The translations under genes were made by a program, and so were the position numbers. From Candidatus Kaiserbacteria bacterium RIFCSPHIGHO2_01_FULL_53_31 (GTDB taxonomy: Bacteria; Patescibacteriota; Minisyncoccia; Phycocordibacterales; Phycocordibacteraceae): DNA of 38,570 nt. Location of the stretch: contig MFKU01000010.1 in NCBI GenBank assembly GCA_001781095.1, forward strand, positions 78,254-116,823, in the 5' to 3' direction. Each line of letters opens with the position of its first letter. Position 1 is the first letter of the stretch. Below are positions 28,063-35,737 of this stretch, piece by piece. Below the pieces are notes generated by a model. That model had not been told where the DNA came from. It made no database searches and worked only from the letters and a program-made list of their open reading frames with translations.

Positions 28063-28716
28063 TTATTTCTTCTCTTCAGGAGCAGCAGTCTCTTCTGCGC
28101 CTTCCTCCTTGCCTTTCTTCTCAACCTCTACTGAAGTAATGTCCGCTGGCTCAGCCACTTCCTCTTTTTCAGCGGCGACTTCTTGTACGAGCGCGATAAC
28201 TTCTTCAGCGTCGGTCACGAGTGTGACACCGGAGGGAAGTTTGATGTCTCTCACGTGTATTTGGTCGTTTACCGTCGCGAGCACTGAAAGGTCAACCGTA
28301 AACTCGTGCGGGAGATTCATCGGGTCCGCTTCAATCTCAATTTCGTGGAGGACCTTCACGAGGTTCGCACCGGCTTCAACCGCCGGCGATTCACCGACGA
28401 ACTCAATCGGTATAGCAACCTGGACCTTCTCGCCCTTGGTAACGGCATAAAAATCTACGTGGCGGGGCTGGTTTGTGAGAGGGTCGAGATCGACTTCGTG
28501 AATCAAAGTCGGCAATGATTCGCCGAGACCGGTGAGCGACACGACCGTCGCTTCTCCCGCTTCGTCCAATACCTTGGTGAAAGCACTCATAGAAATGGCA
28601 ATCGGGGTCGCCTCGTGATGCGCACCGTACACCACGCCGGGCAATGTTCCGGCGCGACGCAACGCTGGCGCACCCGCGCTTTCGTCTGTTCGTTTTTCAA
28701 CTGGGAGTGTAAGCAT
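28063..28716 (-). CDS. rplY: 50S ribosomal protein L25 (CTC form)
   Basis: Start MLTLPVEKRTDESAGAPALRRAGTLPGVVYGAHHEATPIAIS; LIHEVDLDPLTNQPRHVDFYAVTKGEKVQVAIPIEFVGESPAV; acidic C-terminal tail. Confidence 0.93.
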   Translation of the reverse strand: MLTLPVEKRTDESAGAPALRRAGTLPGVVYGAHHEATPIAISMSAFTKVLDEAGEATVVSLTGLGESLPTLIHEVDLDPLTNQPRHVDFYAVTKGEKVQVAIPIEFVGESPAVEAGANLVKVLHEIEIEADPMNLPHEFTVDLSVLATVNDQIHVRDIKLPSGVTLVTDAEEVIALVQEVAAEKEEVAEPADITSVEVEKKGKEEGAEETAAPEEKK

Positions 28717-28762
28717 ACGCGTCGTACTATATCGCATCCATCTCCATACCGCAATAATCCGG

Positions 28763-28787
28763 ATGTGGGACATCGGAAGTCCTACAT
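28763..28787 (+). repeat. REP-like palindrome copy 1
   Basis: ATGTGGGACATCGGAAGTCCTACAT; 9-bp stem with one G-T wobble, 7-nt loop. Confidence 0.88.
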
Positions 28788-28830
28788 TAAGATTTAAAGG
28801 TTGTATGGTTCTTTCTGAAACAATCGACTA

Positions 28831-29325
28831 ATGAGTATTCTCATACTGACAGGTCCTGCAGGATCGGGAAAAAATACAATAGCTGCCGTTCTCTCTAAAA
28901 GGAGGGCAAAATGTGCAGTCATTGATATTGATAATGTGCGGCAGATGCTCGTACAGCCTCACAAGGCTCCATGGGACGGGGAAGAAGGCCACCAGCAACA
29001 AATCTTGGGCGTTGGAAACGGCTGCGTCCTCGCAAAGAATTTTATTCAAAATGGTTGTGATGTACTGATTCTTGATGTCCTATCAAATGAGACGCTCTCT
29101 CTCTACAAAAAATTATTGCCGCTACACGCTCCGATTGTCGCTCTGCTATTGCCAACACTTGAGGAGATAAAGAAAAGAAACGCTACAAGACCCCAAATGA
29201 TTACGACTGATCAAATAGCTCTGATCTATAAATCTCAGGAAATTTTAAAGGGCTACGATCAAAAGATTGACACGACGAAACTCTCTGCGGAAGAAGTTGC
29301 CGAAAAACTGAATGTATTTTTCTGA
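28831..29325 (+). CDS. P-loop kinase-like NTPase
   Basis: MSILILTGPAGSGKNTIAAVLSKR Walker A; 164 aa; flanked by REP copies 1 and 2. Confidence 0.75.
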   Translation: MSILILTGPAGSGKNTIAAVLSKRRAKCAVIDIDNVRQMLVQPHKAPWDGEEGHQQQILGVGNGCVLAKNFIQNGCDVLILDVLSNETLSLYKKLLPLHAPIVALLLPTLEEIKKRNATRPQMITTDQIALIYKSQEILKGYDQKIDTTKLSAEEVAEKLNVFF

Positions 29326-29349
29326 ATATGTAATCGCGCCATAATCCCC

Positions 29350-29374
29350 ATGTGGGACATCGGAAGTCCTACAT
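29350..29374 (+). repeat. REP-like palindrome copy 2
   Basis: ATGTGGGACATCGGAAGTCCTACAT, identical to copy 1. Confidence 0.9.
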
Positions 29375-29394
29375 GAAGGAGTTAGACTGAACGG

Positions 29395-30066
29395 ATGGAA
29401 CTGTACCACATACTAAACCGCGGGATTGATGGTCGTAAGCTATTTCTAGACTCACAGGACTACGTGCGGTTCATTCATAATATGTATGAGTTCAACGATG
29501 CTGCTTCCGCATTGGAATTCACACGTCGAGACGCGCGAGATGTAAATAATGGACATCGGAAGTCCCACACTCGGAAGCGATTGGTCGAAATTCATGGGTG
29601 GTGTCTCATGAAAGATCATTACCATTTGCTCATTTCCGAACTCATTGATGGAGGAATGGTTAAGTTTATGGCGAAGATAAACATCGGTTATGCCAAATAT
29701 TATAATGAACGGTACGCACGACACGGTCATCTCTTCCAAGGGAAAACAAAGAAAATATTAATTAGCCGCGAAATGCATTTTCTATATATTCTCAACTATG
29801 TCCACCTGAATCCGCTCGATTACATGACCGGAGCTACTAAGTGGCGCGAAAGAGATAAAAGCACCATCAGAAATGCAAAAGAAGCACTCGAATATTTGGA
29901 CAAATATCGTTGGAGCAGTTATCTCGATTATTGTGATAAAAAGAATTTTCCCTCTCTCCTCATCAAAATCCTATTTAAGAATACTTTTAGTAACTACCGG
30001 AACGAAATTAAAGAATATTTGAAAGACGTCGAAATAACGTCAATTACTGACCTTCAATTTGAATAA
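29395..30066 (+). mobile_element. REP-associated tyrosine transposase (RAYT, Y1/IS200-like)
   Basis: MELYHILNRGIDGRKLFLDSQDYVRFIHNMYEF; HGWCLMKDHYHLLISEL (HUH-type); INIGYAKYYNERYARHGHLFQGKTKKILI; flanked by REPs. Confidence 0.92.
29548..29569 (+). repeat. REP-like copy 3, inside the RAYT coding sequence
   Basis: TAATGGACATCGGAAGTCCCACA, encoding NGHRKSH in frame. Confidence 0.8.
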
Positions 30067-30068
30067 TA

Positions 30069-30093
30069 ATGTGGGACATCGGAAGTCCTACAT
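30069..30093 (+). repeat. REP-like palindrome copy 4
   Basis: ATGTGGGACATCGGAAGTCCTACAT, between the convergent RAYT and aldolase stop codons. Confidence 0.9.
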
Positions 30094-30097
30094 GGGA

Positions 30098-31099
30098 CTA
30101 GCTATGGTCGACGGCGGCGGAGACTTTCGCGAGTCGCGCGAGGAACGCGGCGCGTGCGGCGGGGACGTTTTCCTTCTTCCCTTTCCACATGCCAAGTGCC
30201 TCGTCTTGCAGAGCGCGCGCATACGAGAAAGTGAGCGGCCACGGTGTTCCGCCGTTTTCTTTAGATAGACGACAAATCGCAGATAAATTATCTGTTGCTT
30301 GATCTGGTGTTTGTCCTCCCGACAAGAAGACGATGCCCGCCACCTGTCGCGGGACGCTCGCGACGAGCGCCGCGATCGTATCTTCCGCGACTTCGAGTGG
30401 CGTATCTTTCTTCTCGCTGTCACTCCCAGAGAGCGCCATCGCTGTCTTTACGATAACGCTCGCGCGATCGACTGACTGCTCCTCAAGCGCAGAAAAGAGA
30501 ACGCCAAGTGTTTCTTCGATGACCGCGCGCGCTCGCCTGCGTGAATGTTTCCCCCCGAGAAGCACTTCCGGCTCGAGAATCGGCACGAGCCCAGCCATCT
30601 GGACCTCCCGCGCATAGCTCGCGAGACGTTTTGCGTTCTCGTAAATAGCTACGGCTGTGGGTAACGTATCGCCGTCGATGCGAATGATCGCGCGCCACTT
30701 GGTGAACACAGCGCCCTGCTTCTTGTACTCGGCGAGCCGCTCGGGCAGATCAAAAAGGCCTTTCGTGATGAGTTCGTGCGGGCTCGTTGGGAATGGTTCG
30801 GTCCCGAGATCTACCTTCACTCCCGGGTGGATGCCGCGCGTAGTGAGCGATTTGGTAAACAATTTCTTATCGTTCCCCTTCTCGCGCAGGGTCTCGGTGA
30901 AGAGGATGACACCTGAAAGCGACTCTTCAATGCCTTCCGCTCCGATAAATAGATCTCGGAATTGCCTCCGCATCTCTTCACCCGTCTGAATGCCGTGGGA
31001 CGCAAGACGTATGGTCGCTGTCTCTACGCTTTCGTCAGCCGCCAGTAATCCTTTGCCGGGTGCAAAAAATGAGCGAGCAATCGCGACAAGATCCGTCAT
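30098..31099 (-). CDS. Class I fructose-bisphosphate aldolase
   Basis: GKGLLAADESVETATIRLASHGI, GVILFTETLREK, PGVKVDLGTEPF, AVFTKWRAIIRID, LVPILEPEVLL, VIVKTAMALSG, IVFLSGGQT. Confidence 0.93.
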   Translation of the reverse strand: MTDLVAIARSFFAPGKGLLAADESVETATIRLASHGIQTGEEMRRQFRDLFIGAEGIEESLSGVILFTETLREKGNDKKLFTKSLTTRGIHPGVKVDLGTEPFPTSPHELITKGLFDLPERLAEYKKQGAVFTKWRAIIRIDGDTLPTAVAIYENAKRLASYAREVQMAGLVPILEPEVLLGGKHSRRRARAVIEETLGVLFSALEEQSVDRASVIVKTAMALSGSDSEKKDTPLEVAEDTIAALVASVPRQVAGIVFLSGGQTPDQATDNLSAICRLSKENGGTPWPLTFSYARALQDEALGMWKGKKENVPAARAAFLARLAKVSAAVDHS

Positions 31100-31131
31100 G
31101 TATTTATCGTACCACGTGGTAGAATCCTTTC
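31100..31131. promoter_or_regulatory. Compact divergent promoter with central palindrome TACCACGTGGTA (31110-31121)
   Basis: Plus strand TAGAAT-6 nt-ATG; minus strand TACGAT-6 nt-ATG; 12-bp perfect palindrome between. Confidence 0.55.
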
Positions 31132-32115
31132 ATGGACTTCATTGCGATTGGTGACACGACAGTTGATGAATTCATTCGGCTCAAAGAGGCAGAGGTAGCA
31201 TGCGACAGTAACAACGAGAACTGCACCGTTTCTATGAAGTGGGGCGATAAGATCCCCTACGATTTCTCTATAGTCGTTCCGGGTGTTGGAAACGCGGCGA
31301 ATGCCGCGGTTGCCGCTGCCCGTCTCGGTCTTTCTGCGGGCTTCGTCTCCAATATCGGCAGTGATCATTACGGCGAAGAGGTTCTCGCGGCCTTTACACG
31401 GGAAGGAGTGGACGCAACGCATGTTGTGAAGAACAGCACCATTCCGACCAATCACCATTATGTCCTCTGGTACGACTCGGAGCGTTCCATCCTGATTCGA
31501 CACGAGCCATATCCCTATGCGATGCCGAAAGAATTCTCGCCGCCGAAATGGATCTATCTTTCCTCCATCGGTGAACACGCTGACACGTTCTACGAAGAGC
31601 TCGTCGACTGGCTTCACGAACACCCTGAAACAAAATTGGCATTCCAGCCCGGCACATTCCAGATCGATATGGGAAAAGAAAAACTCGCGCCGCTCTATGC
31701 ACTCACCGAACTCGTTGCCTGCAACAAAGAAGAGGCCGAGCGCATCCTCGGACTTGGCGAAACCGACATCAAAACACTCCTTGAGAACATGCTCTCACTC
31801 GGCCCAAAAATCGTCGTCATCACTGATGGTACGAAAGGCGCGTATGCTTCAGACGGTACACAAATGCTCCGCGTCCCTATGTATCCCGATCCACGCCCGC
31901 CCTACGATAGAACTGGCGCCGGTGACGCCTGCACTGCAACCGTCACGGTAGCACTCTCGCTCGGCCTCCCGCTTGCCGAGGCACTCCGTTGGGGTCCGGT
32001 GAATGCGATGTCCGTTGTACAAGAAATCGGCGCGCAGAAAGGCCTGCTTTCGCGCGATGCACTTGAGAAATTACTTGCTGACGCACCGACAACATACACC
32101 GTATCTCCTCTGTAG
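31132..32115 (+). CDS. PfkB/ribokinase-family carbohydrate kinase
   Basis: MDFIAIGDTTVDEFI; VPGVGNAANAAVAAARLGLSAGFVSNIGSDHYGEEV; DRTGAGDACTATVTVAL. Confidence 0.93.
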   Translation: MDFIAIGDTTVDEFIRLKEAEVACDSNNENCTVSMKWGDKIPYDFSIVVPGVGNAANAAVAAARLGLSAGFVSNIGSDHYGEEVLAAFTREGVDATHVVKNSTIPTNHHYVLWYDSERSILIRHEPYPYAMPKEFSPPKWIYLSSIGEHADTFYEELVDWLHEHPETKLAFQPGTFQIDMGKEKLAPLYALTELVACNKEEAERILGLGETDIKTLLENMLSLGPKIVVITDGTKGAYASDGTQMLRVPMYPDPRPPYDRTGAGDACTATVTVALSLGLPLAEALRWGPVNAMSVVQEIGAQKGLLSRDALEKLLADAPTTYTVSPL

Positions 32116-32118
32116 AAA

Positions 32119-32286
32119 TCACCTCCTCGCTTTCGATTGCTGAAGCGCTGCGTAATTTTCTGCGTTATCGGCAAAAAGAGCCGTGAGCGTGTCGGAGGTC
32201 GCGACGCGAATGATAAATAGCGCCGCCCATGATCCCGCGATAGTGATAATCAATACGGCGAGATACGAATTTATTTTGCTTTGCAT
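32119..32286 (-). CDS. Small single-TM protein (55 aa)
   Basis: MQSKINSYLAVLIITIAGSWAALFIIRVATSDTLTALFADNAENYAALQQSKARR; below the track length cutoff. Confidence 0.5.
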   Translation of the reverse strand: MQSKINSYLAVLIITIAGSWAALFIIRVATSDTLTALFADNAENYAALQQSKARR

Positions 32287-32296
32287 ATATTCCTAA

Positions 32297-33289
32297 CTAT
32301 ACACGCGCGAACGCACGCACGGCATCTTGTATGTGGAGAACGTCGAGACCGTAGTGCGCGAGGAGTTCTCCTGGCGATCCCGATTGGCCAAATTGGTCCG
32401 CAATCCCGAGCCGTTTAATGGGGACGGGGTGATGTTCCGAGAGAAACTCGGCGATGGCCGAACCGAAGCCTCCCATCGCCTGATGCTCCTCGACGGTGAC
32501 GACGTAGCCCGCGCGCTTCGCCGCCTCGAGCACTGTTTCTTCATCAAGCGGCTTTATAGTCGCCACGTGAAGCACGATGGATTCGATACCTTCTTGGGAC
32601 AAGGCCTGTGCCGCGACGAGCGCCGAGTAGCTCAAAGAACCTGTCGCCAGAATGGCTACTTTCGGTGCATCAGCATCCCAGAGTGTGAGCGCCTTATCAA
32701 TGTGAAATGGCGTATCAGAGGTGGTGAAAACGGGTGTTGCTGCACGCCCGAAGCGGATATAGACCGGCCCGTCTGTTTTTGCCGCAGCGATGACCGCCTT
32801 CCGCGCTTCTTCGGCATCTGCCGGAACGATGACCGTCATGCTGGGAAGCATGCGCATCATGCCAATGTCCTCGAGCATCTGGTGTGTCGCGCCGTCAGGG
32901 CCCACCGAGACGCCCGCGTGCATGCCGCAGATCTTCACTGGCATCCTATTCAGCGCGATGGTCGTTCGGATCTGCTCATAATTCCGCCCCGGATTAAACG
33001 CTGCGTAGCTCGCCATAAACGGCACCTTCCCGGCGAGCGCGAGGCCTGCGGCGAGAGCCGCCATATTCTGTTCAGCGATGCCCATCTCGATAAATCGGTC
33101 GGGAAATTCTTTCTCGAACCACTCGGCGCGCGTGCTCTCGGCAAGATCAGCACACAGCACCACAACATTCGGATCAGCGTTTCCTGCTTCTATGGTTCCT
33201 TTGCCGAAACCGTCTCGTGTCGGGAATTGTTCGATATCATCTGCGAAGACTTTTGCAGATAGTTTAGCGTCAGGATTAAGCATATTCAT
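32297..33289 (-). CDS. Transketolase, C-terminal subunit
   Basis: TRDGFGKGTIEAGNADPNVVVLCADLAEST, FIEMGIAEQNMAALAAGLALAGKVPFMASYAAF, THQMLEDIGMMRMLPSMTVIVPAD. Confidence 0.93.
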   Translation of the reverse strand: MNMLNPDAKLSAKVFADDIEQFPTRDGFGKGTIEAGNADPNVVVLCADLAESTRAEWFEKEFPDRFIEMGIAEQNMAALAAGLALAGKVPFMASYAAFNPGRNYEQIRTTIALNRMPVKICGMHAGVSVGPDGATHQMLEDIGMMRMLPSMTVIVPADAEEARKAVIAAAKTDGPVYIRFGRAATPVFTTSDTPFHIDKALTLWDADAPKVAILATGSLSYSALVAAQALSQEGIESIVLHVATIKPLDEETVLEAAKRAGYVVTVEEHQAMGGFGSAIAEFLSEHHPVPIKRLGIADQFGQSGSPGELLAHYGLDVLHIQDAVRAFARV

Positions 33290-34184
33290 TTGGGACCTTA
33301 CCGCTCATGGTGCGGATTTCTTTTAAAAATTGTTTGCCTTCTTCTTTTGACGGCGGCTTGCCGTGCCAATGATAATCGAACTCGATTCCGGGAACGCCTT
33401 TACCGGGGATCGTATGCGCAATGATGACGGTCGGCTTCTCGTAAATCGCCTTAGCCTCTTCAACGGCTGCGATGAATGCTGCGACATCATTTCCGTTTAC
33501 CTCGAGCACGTGCCAATTGAAGGCGCGGTACTTGTCCGCGAGCGGCTCGAGCGGCATCACGTCTTCGGTCATGCCGTCGATCTGAATATTGTTCCGATCG
33601 ATAACGGCCGTAATATTCGATAGTTTATTCTTGCCTGCGAACATAACCGCCTCCCAAATCTCTCCTTCTTCCTGCTCACCGTCGCCCATGATGCAATACA
33701 CCCGTGGACCCACGTGGGACATCGGAAGTCCTACATCAGATGTGGGACTTCCGATGTCCTTTGATGTATCCATCCGAAGTGCGTAGGCGATGCCTGCGGC
33801 CTGTGAGAGTCCTTCGCCGAGTGGTCCCGACGTTGTCTCGAGTCCCGGAAGTCGCAAACGTTCTGGGTGTCCTTGCAGTCGACTACCGAATTTTCGGAGG
33901 GTTAGACATTCTTCTACTGGAAAGTAGCCTGCGTGTGCCATTGCCGCATACCGCACGGGGACGGTATGTCCGTTCGAAAGAATGAGCCAATCGCGCTCCG
34001 GCAAGTCCGGTCGCTTCGGATCATGCTTCAAAATATGAAAGTAGAACGCCGCGAAAATATCAGCGAGACCCAAGGGGCCCGCGGTATGGCCGCTGCCCGC
34101 CGCAACAAGCATCTGAATTATTGTTTCGCGAATCGCTTCAGCCTGTTTTTCAAGACTGCGGACTTGTTCGTCTGTGAGTGCCAT
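33276..34184 (-). CDS. Transketolase, N-terminal subunit, carrying an in-frame REP-pair insertion
   Basis: AAGSGHTAGPLGLADIFAAFYF; GPLGEGLSQAAGIAYALRMDTS-[KDIGSPTSDVGLPMSHVG]-PRVYCIMGDGEQEEGEIWEAVMFA; ANDRNNIQIDG-type TPP motif (VIDRNNIQIDG). Confidence 0.93.
   Translation of the reverse strand: MALTDEQVRSLEKQAEAIRETIIQMLVAAGSGHTAGPLGLADIFAAFYFHILKHDPKRPDLPERDWLILSNGHTVPVRYAAMAHAGYFPVEECLTLRKFGSRLQGHPERLRLPGLETTSGPLGEGLSQAAGIAYALRMDTSKDIGSPTSDVGLPMSHVGPRVYCIMGDGEQEEGEIWEAVMFAGKNKLSNITAVIDRNNIQIDGMTEDVMPLEPLADKYRAFNWHVLEVNGNDVAAFIAAVEEAKAIYEKPTVIIAHTIPGKGVPGIEFDYHWHGKPPSKEEGKQFLKEIRTMSGKVPNEYA
33712..33760. repeat. Inverted pair of REP-like palindromes (copies 5 and 6) inside transketolase N-subunit CDS
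   Basis: ACGTGGGACATCGGAAGTCCTACAT-CAG-ATGTGGGACTTCCGATGTCC; GGACATCGGAAGTCC / GGACTTCCGATGTCC are 15-nt perfect inverted arms. Confidence 0.92.
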
Positions 34185-34198
34185 CGTTCTAGTATAAC

Positions 34199-34915
34199 CT
34201 AGACACCATAGGGACTCTGGAGCGCTTCAAACATCTCGACTGCCGCGATAGGGTCGCGTGCACGCACGATGGCTGACCCCACCACGATACTCGAGACGCC
34301 GAGCGTGAGAAGCTCCTTTGCATTTGCGAGAGTGACGCCACCATCCACCTGCACAGCGATCTCCGGATGGTATGAACGAAACATGCGCAGTTTCTCAAGA
34401 ATACGTGTATCAAACGGCTGCCCCTGCTGCCCTATCTGCGCGATACCCATAAATTGTATGTACTCTACTTCTTCGAGACAATTCTCGATGAGCGCGAGAT
34501 CACTATCGATATTGAGCGCGAGACCGAACGATAATAGCGTTGGTGCGAATCCTCTTCCAGAACCAAAACGCCTCCTGGCCGAAGCGAGGAGGCGTTCTGG
34601 ATTTCTCGCACTTTCTGCATGGAACGTGAGTCGTGTCGCTCCAAGGGTGAGCCACGCCTCGCTCGCGGGCTCGGCGTCGAGACACATAAGATCGACTTCA
34701 TAGGCGAACCGATCGAGATACGGGAGCATACGGGTCGATCTAACCATCTCGTCGAATTCCTTCGGCGCTGTGTACGGCCACGAGGCGGGAGAAGCGAAGC
34801 GGCCATCGACCACGTCGATCTGCACGCGCTTCACGGAAGTCTGACTAAGAAACGCGAGCTTCTCCTCAAGGTCTTTGCGTGAGGATGGGAGCACGGCCGG
34901 AACAACAAGGCCCAT
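34199..34915 (-). CDS. Ribulose-phosphate 3-epimerase-like TIM barrel, divergent
   Basis: VPAVLPSSRKDLEEKLAFL...VQIDVVDGRF...EVDLMCLD...AVQVDGGVTLANAKELLTLGVSSIVVGSAI. Confidence 0.8.
   Translation of the reverse strand: MGLVVPAVLPSSRKDLEEKLAFLSQTSVKRVQIDVVDGRFASPASWPYTAPKEFDEMVRSTRMLPYLDRFAYEVDLMCLDAEPASEAWLTLGATRLTFHAESARNPERLLASARRRFGSGRGFAPTLLSFGLALNIDSDLALIENCLEEVEYIQFMGIAQIGQQGQPFDTRILEKLRMFRSYHPEIAVQVDGGVTLANAKELLTLGVSSIVVGSAIVRARDPIAAVEMFEALQSPYGV
34564..34597. repeat. Palindrome inside the RPE-like CDS
   Basis: AACGCCTCCT-10 nt-AGGAGGCGTT perfect 10-bp arms, extendable to about 14 bp with wobbles. Confidence 0.7.
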
Positions 34916-34930
34916 GCTGCTAGTATACTC

Positions 34931-35416
34931 CTAAAATTTCGCAAGACGCCGAGCGTGGCGCGGAGAATCTGAAAAAGGTGTTTCGAGAAATATCCTGACA
35001 GCCGTATCGGCTTCATCGCCCGAAATGAATCGTGCACCGATAGAGAGCACGTTCGCATTATTGTGCTTGCGAGGTAGGCGCACCGAGTCAAAACCATCTT
35101 CAGAGTGTCCTCCCTCGATATCGAGCGCTGCTGTCACACGTCTCGGACCATAGAAGACAGCGGCACGAACGCCGGGTACGCGATTCGCACACATAGCCTC
35201 TCCCTGGCCGCTTCCACCCACGATGATGCCGCGAGCGTCTTGCTCTGCCGCCACGCGCTTCGCGAGCGGTGTCATAAAATCAGGATAATCATCGTCCGAC
35301 TCGAGTGTATGCGCCCCGAGATCTTCGACCTCGTAACCAAGCGTGCGGACATGCTCAATGAGCGCATTCTTGAGCGCGAATCCTGCATGATCAGAGGCAA
35401 AGAAGACTTTAGGCAT
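34931..35416 (-). CDS. rpiB: Ribose 5-phosphate isomerase B
   Basis: MPKVFFASDHAGFALKNALIEHV, IIVGGSGQGEAMCANRVPGVRAAVFYGP, RKHNNANVLSIGARFI. Confidence 0.93.
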   Translation of the reverse strand: MPKVFFASDHAGFALKNALIEHVRTLGYEVEDLGAHTLESDDDYPDFMTPLAKRVAAEQDARGIIVGGSGQGEAMCANRVPGVRAAVFYGPRRVTAALDIEGGHSEDGFDSVRLPRKHNNANVLSIGARFISGDEADTAVRIFLETPFSDSPRHARRLAKF

Positions 35417-35428
35417 CGCAAGATAAAT

Positions 35429-35737
35429 TTAATCTGGTCTACACCCCTTGTAACCGCCAATGCTGCGCGTCGGATCTGGCTCTCCATTTGAATTATACGT
35501 GACCAATCCAGCCACTATCGGAGACCCACCTATTCCAACACATTGGTTATATGAAATCTCTCCATAATACTTCTTCGACCAGGATGGACTTACATTAACG
35601 CAATAGTCAGCACAATCATATCTGTAGCTGAGGACAACGAAATGGTCATTTTTATAGCCAATAACAAGACCATCGAAATAATAATATGTGCCCAGAACAA
35701 AAAGGATTATGAGAATTCCGGAAAGAGCCTTTTTCAT
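35429..35737 (-). CDS. Small secreted/membrane protein of unknown function
   Basis: 102 aa; N-terminal TM ALSGILIILFVLGTYYYF; stop-start overlap with gap (35734/35737). Confidence 0.6.
   Translation of the reverse strand: MKKALSGILIILFVLGTYYYFDGLVIGYKNDHFVVLSYRYDCADYCVNVSPSWSKKYYGEISYNQCVGIGGSPIVAGLVTYNSNGEPDPTRSIGGYKGCRPD

Noticed and set aside
28717-28773. N-terminal extension of rplY in the track (MSHIRIIAVWRWMRYSTTR)
   Set aside because: The upstream ATG comes from the REP palindrome; the L25 domain begins at MLTLPVEKR.
32327-33262. 311-aa plus-strand ORF
   Set aside because: Antisense shadow of the transketolase C-subunit.
28763-33760. CRISPR array from recurrent 25-nt palindromes
   Set aside because: Copies are dispersed by hundreds to thousands of bases and tied to a RAYT; no regular spacing and no cas genes.
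32297-34184. Transketolase split as a frameshift or assembly error
   Set aside because: Two-subunit transketolases are well known in archaea and many bacteria; each half has its own start and the genes overlap by a few bases.
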